Shown piece by piece: positions 38,701 through 50,700 of a DNA stretch of 64,000 bases. Within the stretch, counting starts at the first letter, position 1, and each line of letters begins with the position of its first letter. The notes under the pieces were generated by a model, which was given only the letters and a program-made list of their open reading frames with translations, was not told the origin of the DNA and searched no databases. The stretch is taken from the NCBI RefSeq assembly GCF_020740795.1, contig NC_067287.1, positions 12,353,501 to 12,417,500 of the forward strand, in the 5' to 3' direction. The stretch is from Apus apus. Its lineage: Eukaryota; Chordata; Aves; Apodiformes; Apodidae. Position numbers and translations under genes: made by a program.

Positions 38701-41700
38701 AAAGTATATCCTGTTGAGCAGAAAGTTAGGAGGCTGTTTTTGATAAAAAGTGAGAGCAAACAACTAAGACAATTATAAAACAAGGATCTTTAAAATCACA
38801 ATAAAACTGGGTATTGAAACACTTGATTCAGCTTACCCTTTGTGTTGAAAATGATGATGTGAGTTGTGAAGGAGAGATAAATGTAGTAAAAACATTGTGA
38901 AAGATGAGTAGAGCCTGTCCTGGAGGTACCTGCCTCATCTGTTTGTGCTTTCCCAGGGTGTCAGCTGTTTGTGTGCCCTGTGCTGAGCTGAGTAGTTTCT
39001 TGTATTTCATTTAAAGCTTCTGTTCCTCTGATGTACTTCAGTTTGATTTCCATTTAAGATAATTAACCCAAGAGCTAATGATTTAGTTGAACATTTAATT
39101 ATTTTTTTTTCTTGTATTAAACCACAAGAATTTGTGGAACCTCTATATGTGAGGGATGTTTGTTTATGTAGTTGCGGTGCTAGACCATCAATAGGAACTA
39201 TTTGCCCGACTTGCTTAAATGTGTTTTTTCGAGCTGGATATAGAAGCCAAAAGGTACGTGGTTTGTCCCTATAATTTTCCAATTGGTTTTCCACTTGTGC
39301 TCTCAGTTGCTCAGATGGCTTGTTGTTTGTTTTTTTTTCCCTTAAGAAAATGCTGGCTCCTTCAAGCAATGCAGCATGAAGAATTCACTTTTCTTCCCTT
39401 GAAGTGTTTGGTGTTTTGGAGTGTTGGTTTGTTTAGGTTTTGGGCCATTGTCTTCCTGCAGCTAATGAAGGCATCTTGTACCTTTCTTTTTCTCATTGGA
39501 GTTCTCCTCTATGATTCTGTGTTTCCTTGTTGTACTATTAGGTCCTAGTGGTTTGTGTCTGGAGACTCTTCTCAAGGGTGTGGGAGCATATGGTAGATGC
39601 TGAGCAGGCAGTCTGTGCAGGGCTGGGAGCTGCTGTGAAAAGGTCCAGTCTTTGGGTGTTTCCAGAGTTTTGCAAAGGCTGTGGCTGCTGAAAATACTAT
39701 TGCACTCTTAATTCCATGTGTTTTTTTTCTTACCAAACAAGGCAAGAATTAAAGCTTCATTAGCTGTGATCTAGCCAGAGATGTTAGCACCTGGTAATTA
39801 CCCTCAGTCAGCTTCTGTTGACTCCTCACCACAGTGACTACTTGGCCTCCCTTGAGAGTTCCTCAGGTTTTGTTTTTTTTTTCCACGTTACCAGCAGCTA
39901 GTGGGTCTTGGCTGTGTTTACACCTATTTGATGTCCTCCTCACGGGACTGTCCATGCAGTCTGTCATCACTTTGCAGGATTGCCATTCCTCATAAAAGCT
40001 TATAGTGTCTGGTGCTAGTGGTCAAGGGGGGTAGCTGGGTATTTGAGCATCCTCACCTCATCCTCTTGCCACTCTTCTGGAGCCCTAAGGGAGCAGAGAA
40101 CACTGTGGGTGATTACCTGCTATGTTGTTTGCCTTGTTTTAGCCAGATGCTGTCTAAAACCTCAGAATCACTTCTTCAATTTAAAAATGTCCTGAGCACT
40201 TTCTATTCTTGTAGGTGTTGGAGATGGCATTGGGCTCTGAGGTGCCCCAGCTAATATAGTTCTGCCTAAAGGTGGATTACCAGTGCAATTTGTTTTTTTT
40301 GGCTTTCTCTGTGCACTGTAGCAGGGTTTTGCCTCTAATGGAGGGAAAAACACTTTTAAAAAACCAATCTGGCCTGTTAATAAGGCATATGGCTACACTA
40401 GCAATTTACTAGTTGTCATAATGAAGGCTTGCAGTTTTGCCATGATAAAAGCTTTCAGTTTTCCCAAGAAAATAAAGCAGGGCATTGGAATAGCTTTTTT
40501 CCTTTCCCTGACATTCTTGTTGCTTTTCTGTAAGAGATCTTAGCACTTATTCTATGATGCTTCATTTTGCCTTTGGGCTCCTGAGATGCAACTTGTCCCC
40601 AAAGCTACAAGCTCATTCAAGGATGTGGTGGTCCTGAACCCCAGGTGACACACACAGGTGTGATCTCATCAGTGCTCACAGAGCTACAGCCATTTTTCCT
40701 TAATGGCCGAGGACTTGGCTGTAAGTGTAAGTGCTCAGCTGGGGGCAATGGAAATGTACAGAACGGTGGCAGTGTTTGTGACTAATGTGTTTAACAGCTT
40801 TGTGGTGAGGAACCAAAGGCTTCAGCAGTTGGTAGTGCAGGTATTTTCCTTTTGATGTTGCTTTATGTGAAGACACAAAGCATTGAGTACATGCTATGCA
40901 GGTATCTATATCTGTAAGGTGCTGCAAAACCAGGACTACCTTTCTGAAACAATGTTTGCTGCTGATGATTTTCAGGAGTGCTTAGGATAATTCAGCCAGG
41001 AAACTGGTGTAAATTGGGACTCTACCTTTAACTGCAAAGTCTCCTGATGTATTACCATGAGTGCTGCTTCCCTGGAAGCTGAGCATGGACTGTGGGGAAG
41101 GAAGAGCAATGCATATCTGGATATACTGCTAGGAGAAAAGGTCTTCAAGCATGAGGTGGAAGAGACAGGGAAAAGGGATACAGAGATGAAAGCTGATTTG
41201 GGGTTTAAATCCTGCCAGGTCTGTTGAGTGTGCTGCTAGTTGGATTTTCTGCACAGTTACGTGCTGTAAGGAGCCTCTCTGTGCTGATACTTTCCAGTGT
41301 ACAGGATCTGGTGTACCTGGTATTGCGTAGAGTAGTTCCTTGTTCTGGGCAGAATGACTGGCTGTATAGGAGGGCAAAAAAACCTTCTGAAAGGTTTCTA
41401 TAGCTCTTTCCCCTTCCTTCTAAATCCAAAATGGATGTCTAGCTTGTCCTCAGCATCTTAAACAGAAGAAAAGTCACTGCTGTGTTTGAAAATTGGAGTT
41501 CCCATGATGATTAGTTAAATTCTCTAAATCTCACAAATCTACAAATCTGTCTATAGGTTATGAGAAATAAAAGGGGTATTTTTGCCCCAGGAAGCTGCTC
41601 CAGGAGATTGTGGTCTTGGTTCCAATAGGAAAACTTACATGGCCACACCAAAAGCCACTCTTTTGAGACATTGCTGTATTGAATGACAAATCAATGACCC

Positions 41701-44700
41701 AGCATTCAGAATTGTTCATGAATTTTGAAGGTGATGTCTGAGACAGAATGGGTGGTATCTCATGGGTGTAAAGAGAGAACCCAGGAAGAACTATTTCAAG
41801 TCTTCCCTTGCTCAGCTGTTTAACCACAGCTTGTAGTCATGCCAGTGAAACCAGTTGTATTGCTGTTGCTGCCTCCTTGTTTGGTGTTGGTTTTGCAAAC
41901 TGTGTTTTACAGAAAAGCTCATATGACCTGTCTGTAGTGGGATTGTTGGGCAACTCAAGTTGCCAGTGCAGATGTGGTCCTGCCTTGAAACGTGAAATGT
42001 TGGCTACTGGAACAGCAGAAGGGGATGGACTTCTCCAGGATGAATGTAGTTCTATTTGTGTGCAGATGGAATACAGCAGTCATCATTTCATAAACTAATT
42101 TCATGTTTCTTTCCCTGATGGGAGTTGTATTATTGCTGCTGTACTGACCCAAAATACCTACCCAATTTCAAAACTAAATTTGCAAATGTCAGCTAATTTT
42201 AGCTCTTGCTTGGTCTTGAGTGTCCAGCTCAGTTACAGTGGATGTTCTATGTCTTGAGGAATTAGAACTGCTTCCTGTCTGATTAGTAGGGGTCATCAGG
42301 CAGTGATGTGGGGCATCAGTGCTGTGTCAGTTTTCTGAATGTGTTCTTTTGAAGCTGAAGTGTTCTTTTTCACAAATCTGCTTCCTTGGTGAGCATTTAC
42401 TGCTAGAGCAGATGATGGTAGGCTTTCTGCTTTCTGATACATGGAGCTGCTCTGTGATACATGGAGCAGCCTACAAGCCTTTCAACACCACCCAGGTATT
42501 AAAGGACAGATGCTTTGAGTTTTTTGAATGAAGTTTTTTTTTTTTATGACCTCTTAAAAAATAGTATCATCTGTCCTGAGAAAGGCTTTGTTGCATCCTG
42601 GGAACTAACTAGAACCTTTTTACTGGGAATGATAGTGCCTTTAGACCTGGCAGCTGGAGTGAGGCAGCAGAAGGGCTTGCTGACAGCCCCATGGAAAGTA
42701 CTCTGAGACATTACAAATTAGCAGCAGATGCCAATTGAGCTGAATACTGGATGGCACAAATTGCTTTATTGACTGTCTTGAGGAACCTCAGTGTCAAATA
42801 AGCAAAGTACCTGAGCTGCAGACCTGTGGCTGTGCCACTGTGTTTCTGCAGTGGGCTTGGGAGACCAGAGATGGCTCTTTTAGGAGCCTGTGTTAAGTAA
42901 GGGGATAAAAGTAGCAGCTCCTGCCCTGGTATTGTCTTGGTTGAGGGTTGGGGGCCTCTGTGCTACTAGAGTTACTGGTGAGTTGAGTCCTGCCTTGCTT
43001 GAAGCGTGAAGCAAAGACGTGCTCTGATGTAAAGGCCTGAAATAGCTCTGTAGTTATCAGCACTGCAATGTTATCTGAAATTTTGGATGGAGAGTTGCCC
43101 TTCCTGTGCCTTTGTGGAGTGGTGCCTGCCAGCTGGCTTTCCTGGGGAGGGGTGTGCTGCAAGATCACAGCAATGGGCTGGCTGCTGACAGGGCCTGTTG
43201 CTTTTCCAGCTCTGCCTCACAGTCTCCCTGCTTTTGAGGTGTCTCCTGGTCATACGAGTGTGTTAATTCCAGCAGAGCTTCCATAGCTCCTTCGGTAGTG
43301 AACTGAGGTGTGCTCTGAAGTGCAGTCAACCCAATGCAGCAAGGGCTGGAATTCAATTCATGTGTCATTCATTTGCCAGTCGTGCCTCTTGGGTTTTCTG
43401 TTCTCTCTGAGATCCAACAGATCTGTTAATCCATACACTATTTCAACTTTCCACCTTTGACCTTTGGGCAGCTTCAGAGGCAGATGGCACATCAGGGTTG
43501 ATACATGAATCCAGCATGGAAGGAGTAACATCTGGTCACCTCAAGTGTTTGTTTCCTCGATAGCTTTCCAAGCCACCACTGTAATCACGGTGCTAATTAG
43601 TTCTCCATTTCTATAAGCACAACAGCAGAAAGTCTTGGGAGGCTCAGCTTATCCTGGGGGCAATCTGCAGGGTAACTGGCTGTGTTTGCACTGCGATGGT
43701 TTCATTTAATATTTCAGTGATGTGTTCCTCTCGCTCTTTCCAGCTTGCAGGCAGTTTGAAGAAGAGATGCATCCCTTCCTCTCCCGGGGTTACGTTTATC
43801 CCCAGGGCACCCCTGTAATTGCAGGCAGCTGCAATACACTTCTTCATGCAGGATGCTGCTGTGATGGGGCTCTGATCAGACAGCTGTGAAGGATGGCTGG
43901 TGTTCAGAGTCCCAGTGACTTTTCTTAACAGCACCTCTGAGCTAATGAGGATGTAGAGCCTGTCCTCTTGCTGGGGTTCTGCTGCTGGAGCCCAGCCTGG
44001 AGGAGCCCAGGGAGCTGGCAGGCAAGTGGCAGGGATGAAGGCTTCAGGCAGCAGGGTCTGGACCTGGCCAAGCATTTGTCACTGGTAGATTAAATCCGGT
44101 GTGCAAGATGAATGTGCAAATGACACACAGCTTATAAAAGCATGGGGAAAATTCTAGCTTGGCCTGTGGGTAGAATCTAGACCTTGTTGGCAGGCTGCAA
44201 ATGGTGTTGAATTAGAAAAGTGACATGATTGAAGGCTCTGTTGCTGTGTTTGGAGGATTGTTAGGAGAAGGTCAAGTGGTATGTTGGGAAAAAGTCAGGA
44301 TCCAGGTGCTTTGATGGTGAAGCTTCTTTTTAGGAGGCTTGATATGGAATAGCTGCTTCCTCTGCACATCGTTCTTGGCTCCCTTGCTGCTACAAAGCTG
44401 AATTTGGAGTGAATCCATAGGGCAGGATGAGGGGTGGAGAGCTCGGGTTGCGGACCAACCGGAGGAGGGTAGAGCAGCTGCGGCGGCCAGGGCAGCCTCA
44501 GCGGGAGGGAGGGAGGGTTGGTGAGCGGGGGTGCTGGAGGAGGCGGCAAGGTCGGTGCGGACAGCGGCGGGAAGCGCTGCTGCCCCGGCAGCGGGCGGCG
44601 TGCGCGGGGGTCAGCGTACGGGTCAGCGCACGCCGCGCCGGGAAGCGGCACTAGGACAGACACGGGTCCACCCGGACCTGCCGTGATCGCATCGCGCCGG

Positions 44701-47700
44701 GCACGCGGTGCGGGGTTCCAAAAATTGCGCCTCGCGCAAGGCGGGCGCGACTGTGTTGTTGCGGTGTCAGCAGGGCCGCCCTCGCCAGGCGCTCATCGGG
44801 CGGCCGCGCACCCCCAGATAAGGACGGTTGGCGGACCGCCGCGCGCGCCGCCGCTCCAGGAGAGCCGACCGCGCTCTAGGTGCAGGCGAGGGGCGGCCGC
44901 GCCGGCGGGCCCGCTGTCCCCCCGCCTGGCCCGGGCCGGCGCTCCGCTGCGTCGGGGCACGGAAAGCGGCGTTTCTGTCGCGGCTCGGGCTCCGTTTTAA
45001 GCCTTTTTTCGGCCGTGGCGGCTCTACCCAGAGTGCTCTGCGCCTGCCGGAGTGTATTTGCATAAGTGGGTGGGCAGCCGGGCGGTGGCGGCGGCGGAGC
45101 GCGCCCCCTGCCGCCCGCCCGTGGTGCTGCACCGCCCCGCCAGCTGCCGCGGCCGTGCCTGCCTGTGTGTGGAGATACATACAGACATGTATATATACAT
45201 ATAGGATGTGTATACACACGTACACCTTCCGCAGGGAGCGGGGCTGACAGCCCTGGTGACATGGCCTCAGAAGCCTGGCTGTCTGTAGCGCTCCCAGCAG
45301 TTACTACCCTCAGCACCTCACAAAAAACCTGCAGAGCTGTCTTGTACCAGACTTATGATCTGTAGGGTCTCCTCGAGTACTTAGTGCACGAGCTACACTG
45401 TATATTCAGTATACAAACCATTTTTTTGTGGAGTGAAGCAAAGTTAATCAGTGGGTTTTTTGATCTGTAGCCTCCTCAACTGAAGCTCCTCTCCCACTGT
45501 TATTCCCTGGGCTTCAGTTATGTCACACAAGTATTTGGTTTAATTTCTACAACTGAATAATTAGGCAGCTGTTAGTACACATGATTTTCTAATTGTAAGT
45601 TTAATAATTACAATAAACTATAAATGTTAGCTACAGCAAATACTGAAATTGTTATTCATATGCTATGTGTACGTTGCACATACATATGAATGAATTTAGC
45701 ACTGAGCAGCAATTACAGTCATTGGATTTGTCAAGCTCTTGGCAGTGAGTTTTGGCTTGTAAATCTCACAGGGAACGATCATTTGGGGACTTTTCTGTTT
45801 GCAAAACACTCTGCTTGTCTGTCAGAAGCCGTGCAAAGAGGAGCTCTCTGTATCTGTGCACCCTGTTTACCTGGGTGAGCGCTGCTGACAGCGTGGGTGA
45901 GAAGGGGCTCTCTTGGGTGCACTCTCTGAGGCCAGGGGCAAAGGGCTGCAGGCTGAAACACTGTCTGTCCTGTACCTGCAGGTGGTTCTTCTGGGGATCG
46001 ACATCCTTTCGGCGCTGGTGTCCCGCTTGCAAGATCGCTTCAAGGCCCAGATTGGCACAGGTAAGGGCTCTGTGTGTGAGGGGGGATGTCACTGTGGCTC
46101 TGCTGGGATCTGCTCTGGCTGCTCTATACCAAGCCTTCTTGCTCCCTGCTTTGGAGGCTCTTGGTGGTTTACAGGCTCTGCTGAAGGTCAGGAGGGCTGG
46201 TCCCTCCATTGGGTGAGGGAATGGTAGAGGGGCTGTGCTGGTCTGAAAGTTTTCTTCAGAGGGATTTAGATGTTCCTGTTTTCTTTCTTCAGTGCTGCCA
46301 AGTTTACTTGATAGGCTGGGAGACTCTAAGGACTCTGTGAGGGAGCAGGATCAGACCTTGCTGCTAAAAATCATGGAACAAGCTGCTAACCCTCAGGTAT
46401 GTTTGACAGTCCTTTGCAGTGTGAGTGACTGCTTAAACTTTTTTCTGTCAGAGGGTTTTCTTCTGGGGCTCTGTCTGATGGCTTCATCTCCCTATGCCTT
46501 GGCATGAGATGTTTCACTTGAGAATGCTGTTGTGTGTCAGGATACATGTGGGACTGTGGAGTTCCCAAGTATGGGATGGATGTATGTTAGAGTAGCTGTT
46601 CTGGGTCTTTAGAAGGTACTTGCTTTCTGTAAGTAAACTGTTGTTTTAGCTAATGGGGAGTTACTGCAGAATCAGCACAGAACAAACAATTACATCTAAA
46701 AATGTCTTTCTGCTTCTTGTCCTGTTCTATTTGGACGGATGTAAAGGTCCATGTCTGCTGGAAGAAAGAACGTCTCTTCTCCCACCTCCTTTTTTCCTGT
46801 CTCACCATGTTTGTCTTCCACAGTACGTGTGGGACAGGATGCTCGGAGGTTTCAAACACAAGAATTTCCGGACAAGAGAAGGGATTTGCCTCTGCCTTAT
46901 TGCAACGCTCAATGCGTAAGTCAGAACCTCCTGTAGACCCGTGCTATGTACACCAGCCTAGTTTGGATCTCACACCAGTGCCCTTCTGTTCTTTATTTCC
47001 AGATCTGGAGCTCAGAGTTTAACACTGAGTAAGATAGTGCCACATATATGTAACTTACTTGGAGATCCAAACAGCCAGGTAAGCTTCTGGTGTGAGTCAC
47101 TTGTAAAGGTTGTGCTGATTTGCTTTTGTGGGTAAGTGTGGGGCTCTGTGTTCTGGCTGGTAAATCAGTTAGATGTGCTGTTGGTGGTGAACTCTGAACA
47201 ATGCTGTTTATGAAGAGCACTTGGCTGGTTTTGAAGAGGTATGATTTGAAGTATGTCTAAACCAGTGTATCAATTACTCTGAGTTCAACAGAGTAACATG
47301 AATATGCAGGTGAGATGAACTGAACAGAAAATGATTGTGGGAAGGGAACTCCTGTGCCTTGCAACATGAATATGAGGGAGGTTGCAGGGATCCCTCTGGG
47401 CTCAGTGCAGCACCCTTCACCTTCAGAGAAGGATCAGCCTGGACAAGGAGGGTAAATGGGATCAGTGCACTTCTAGAAGTTGTACAGGGAGATTCTGACT
47501 CAAGGGTGGAAGCTGTGTAGGAACCTTAAATCAGAGATGCACACCAAATGAAAATACATGCTGAAAAATATCTCTATGCTTTTTGTCTTGCTCTGGACAG
47601 GATCTAATCTGAAATTAGATGCAAGTATGAGAGATTACTGAGAAGACAGGGTGGGGAAGCAGGGTTCAAACTAATGTAGTGCAATTTGTGTACAAGGAGT

Positions 47701-50700
47701 TTAATATCCCTGTTACCCTCCCAACATGGGTAGATGTGTCTGTGATCCAGGTTTGGAGCAGGTGTTTAGCTGGAAGGAAGGATGGGACAGCCAAATGGGG
47801 AATGGGCTTATGCTGGCTCTGGAGTTGGGCATGTTCCCTTCCCTACTGAAGGGCAGGATGGGTGGTGAAGCAGTGTTCTTGCGTTGGTTTAGCCAATGCA
47901 TGAGGGTTAGTTAGCCTGTCTTCCCAAGGAGCTTAGGGGGAAGTTTAATCTTCACCCTCTTATTGCACAGACACCTTAATCCTGCCATTGGTGAACTGTT
48001 AGAAGATTTGGAGTTGGTGAGAGGACTAGGACACATTTTCCCTCTGCACTGCCCGTTCCCTGTGCCTGGCACAGCTCGTTATCCCAGTCCCCTGCTGCAG
48101 TGGGAAATGAAGCTGATCTCTTGCCCGTGATCCTGGGTCTGGTGCTTCATCCCCGGAAATCCCATGCCTGAACTCATCAGACGCAAATGGTGTCAAAGTG
48201 GCGTCTGGTTGAAAAGCACTTGTCTGGGGTTGGGGATGGCACTGCGCTCCCTTGGGGCTGCTTCCGGGCTCCCAGTGCGTTCTCCTGAGCTCTGGGATAC
48301 CTTATGCTCGGTCAATGCTGCCCTCTCTTGGTGAGAGATGATGGAAAAACACAGATCCAGGTCAAGTGCGGCACTTTTCCTCTTTTGTCGTAGACGTAGA
48401 AGCTGTTTTAGTACTGCCCATCTCAGTGGTTTTTAGGTTGTTTTCAACTAATGCAGTTTAAGAGCTCCTGTAACCCAGTAAGTGTCTTGTAGGACAACTG
48501 TATTAGAACCATGACTGTTTTCTCAAAAATAAAATCGAGCATTAAAGCTTTGCTATTGCAGACTAAAGCAAGTATAGTAGCAGGTGCTCCCTGCCTTGCC
48601 TCAATATGGGGTTTAACCAGTCCTGTAACTGTGCCTCTGGTTAACCTGGTGCACAAGCAGCCCTCCCTGGTCACATGTGAAGACCTTGGGTTGGCTGCTT
48701 CATGTGCTGTGGCTGGAGCAGGCACACGGTATGTCAGTGTGCCCTGGGTGCAGGTACATGGGAGATGCAGGTGCTGTCACCTCTCCTCCCTGGCTGCAGG
48801 TGGTAGAGAATGAGGCTGGGTTGGGGTCTCTGTACCCAGAAACTGGAAGCATCAAAGAATCTGCCCTGAGCTGTGCCCAGAAAGTGTCCTGCCTGGTGGT
48901 GTGTGGGGCTGATGGGCAGAGAAGAGAGGTGAGACCACTGAGTAAGGGCTGGCCTGAGTGAAGGCAGCACTTGGGAACTGCTGCATGGGAAGGCTGTGGA
49001 GTGTATGTCTGCCCTTCAAGTCCCACCTATAGGCAGTTCTAGTTTGTGCCCACAAAATATCCTGTGGCTGGTGCTGATGTGTGCAGCTTCTTGGGTATTT
49101 GCTGGGCCATCACCTGAGAAGCAGAAGTGCATGGCTGTGTAGGAATTCCTGTAGGCAGAGCAGATCGTTTACCTTCTGCCTGCTGTGTCTGATGGCGGAA
49201 GGGAGTGCAGTACAGAAAGGTGACACTTGAATCAGATTTGTAGCTCTTGTGTTGGGTGGGAGGAAGGATGTGCTCAGTAATGTTTTGTAAATCACTTTGA
49301 AAAACATGCAAAATTTATAGTAACTCAGGTGATTGATTATTCCTCCCTCCATATTTGGTTGTCGCAGAAACGTAAGTTTGTAAGACAGCATCAAAAATCA
49401 GTTTGCTTCATAACCTACTAGTGGTATCATGTCTATTTGTCCCTCCTTCCTTTTTTTTGATGCAGTAAATGGAGCTGTTGCACACAAGGGGTGGAGTCTG
49501 GCAAAGGCAGCTGAGCTCCCTGTATGTGTCCCTACATATGAAACCTTTCACTGTCTTGGCTGCCTTTTCAGTAAGAGTAGTGCTGCTGATGCTGCTACTC
49601 TCTGAAATGCAGAGATGGAAGCTTCTTCATGAGCTCTGTGGTAGCATGTATAGTGGCTGCTGGTTTTGCTGAGAAATGTGCAAACTTCTTTCTCCAAGGT
49701 AGGGCAGGGTTTTATTGGTTTAAATTCTAAAGATGATTGATTTCTCCCATATCTCACATTCAGGTTCGAGATGCAGCAATAAACAGTCTTGTGGAAATTT
49801 ACAGACATGTTGGTGAACGTGTAAGGGCTGATCTCAGTAAAAAAGGATTACCCCAATCCCGGTGAGTTGGAAATGCTTTATGTTTTTGGTTTTTTTAGGC
49901 TGCTTTTTAATCCCATCCTTCCTTTAGGAGGCTTCAGGAGCTGCATGACTGAACCTTCTCCTGTTTTGTTTCATCCTACACATGCTCAGGTTTCACTTAA
50001 TGTGGATCCTCAACCTTTGCCCAAGTATGTCGCAGCATCTTGGGAAGACCAATAAAATTGCTACAGATGTATACATAGTTAACTGAGTTAAGACTGAATG
50101 TGGTGTTTTTCCTGTGTTCTGCGTGTGTAGAGAGGATGCTTCAGAGCAGCTTGTGTGTAAGCAGTTTAGAAAGCTGTCATAAAGAAATAAACAGTAAATA
50201 TCTGTTCCTAGGCTTTATCAAAAAAAAACCAAAACCAAACAAAACCGCACACCAAAACAAAAGCCCCATCCCTCTGTGTGTGCCACTTCAGGTATGGTAA
50301 GAAAGCTGTTCTGTAGCTTGCTGCCATCTCTGATGTGCAGGATGGAGCATGGTTAGACCTGAGGATGGAGTAGATGGCAGCGTGTGAATGCACAGAGGCA
50401 GGAGGGAGTGAGGGAAGCGATGGCTTGAGTTGGGGTGCACATGGAAGGTGGGAGGACAGCCCAACAGTGCTGTTGCCTCTTGTTCTCCAGTGATAATAAC
50501 TGCTGCCACAGTGTGGCTTGAAGTGATAAACTCTGTGGGAAGGAATAATGAGATGTGATAAGGGTCTTCTGCTCCATCAGGCATGGGTCAGACAAGTGTT
50601 GTGTAAGGTTGGTATTTCTGCAAATGGTTAAGATAGACCAAATAGTAATGAACTGGAAATGCACGTAAAATTAGACATGTTACATCTTCAGTAATATAGT

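Larger units (their letters stand above)
44440..45165. promoter_or_regulatory. Intronic CpG island containing the U4atac gene
   Basis: A sharp rise in GC and CpG content, with normal intron on either side, about 0.8 kb upstream of CLASP1 exon 3. The island spans the minus-strand U4atac transcript, its proximal and distal promoter elements and about 270 bp beyond its 3' end. Such an island could also start a plus-strand CLASP1 transcript or an antisense RNA. I cannot pick a first exon from sequence alone. Open frames of 100-160 codons here overlap in all frames and are composition artefacts. Confidence 0.8.
14734..45981 (+). other. CLASP1: CLASP1 intron 2 (31 kb)
   Basis: The largest complete intron here. 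It is mostly unique, moderately AT-rich sequence with small tandem repeats and a few old CR1 fragments, listed separately. Its right-hand end holds a CpG island with the antisense U4atac gene. Open frames up to 170 codons occur (29915-30427 +, 18379-18816 -, 34640-35065 -, 43644-44075 -) but none has recognisable homology. Between the listed features I see nothing further that I can support. Confidence 0.8.

Noticed and set aside
44518..45365. Open frames of 100-160 codons through the intronic CpG island
   Set aside because: Same composition artefact, and they run across the U4atac gene and its promoter.
45752..46216. 154-codon plus-strand frame and 147-codon minus-strand frame over CLASP1 exon 3
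   Set aside because: The true exon 3 frame is defined by homology and splice phase; these are other frames extending into intron.
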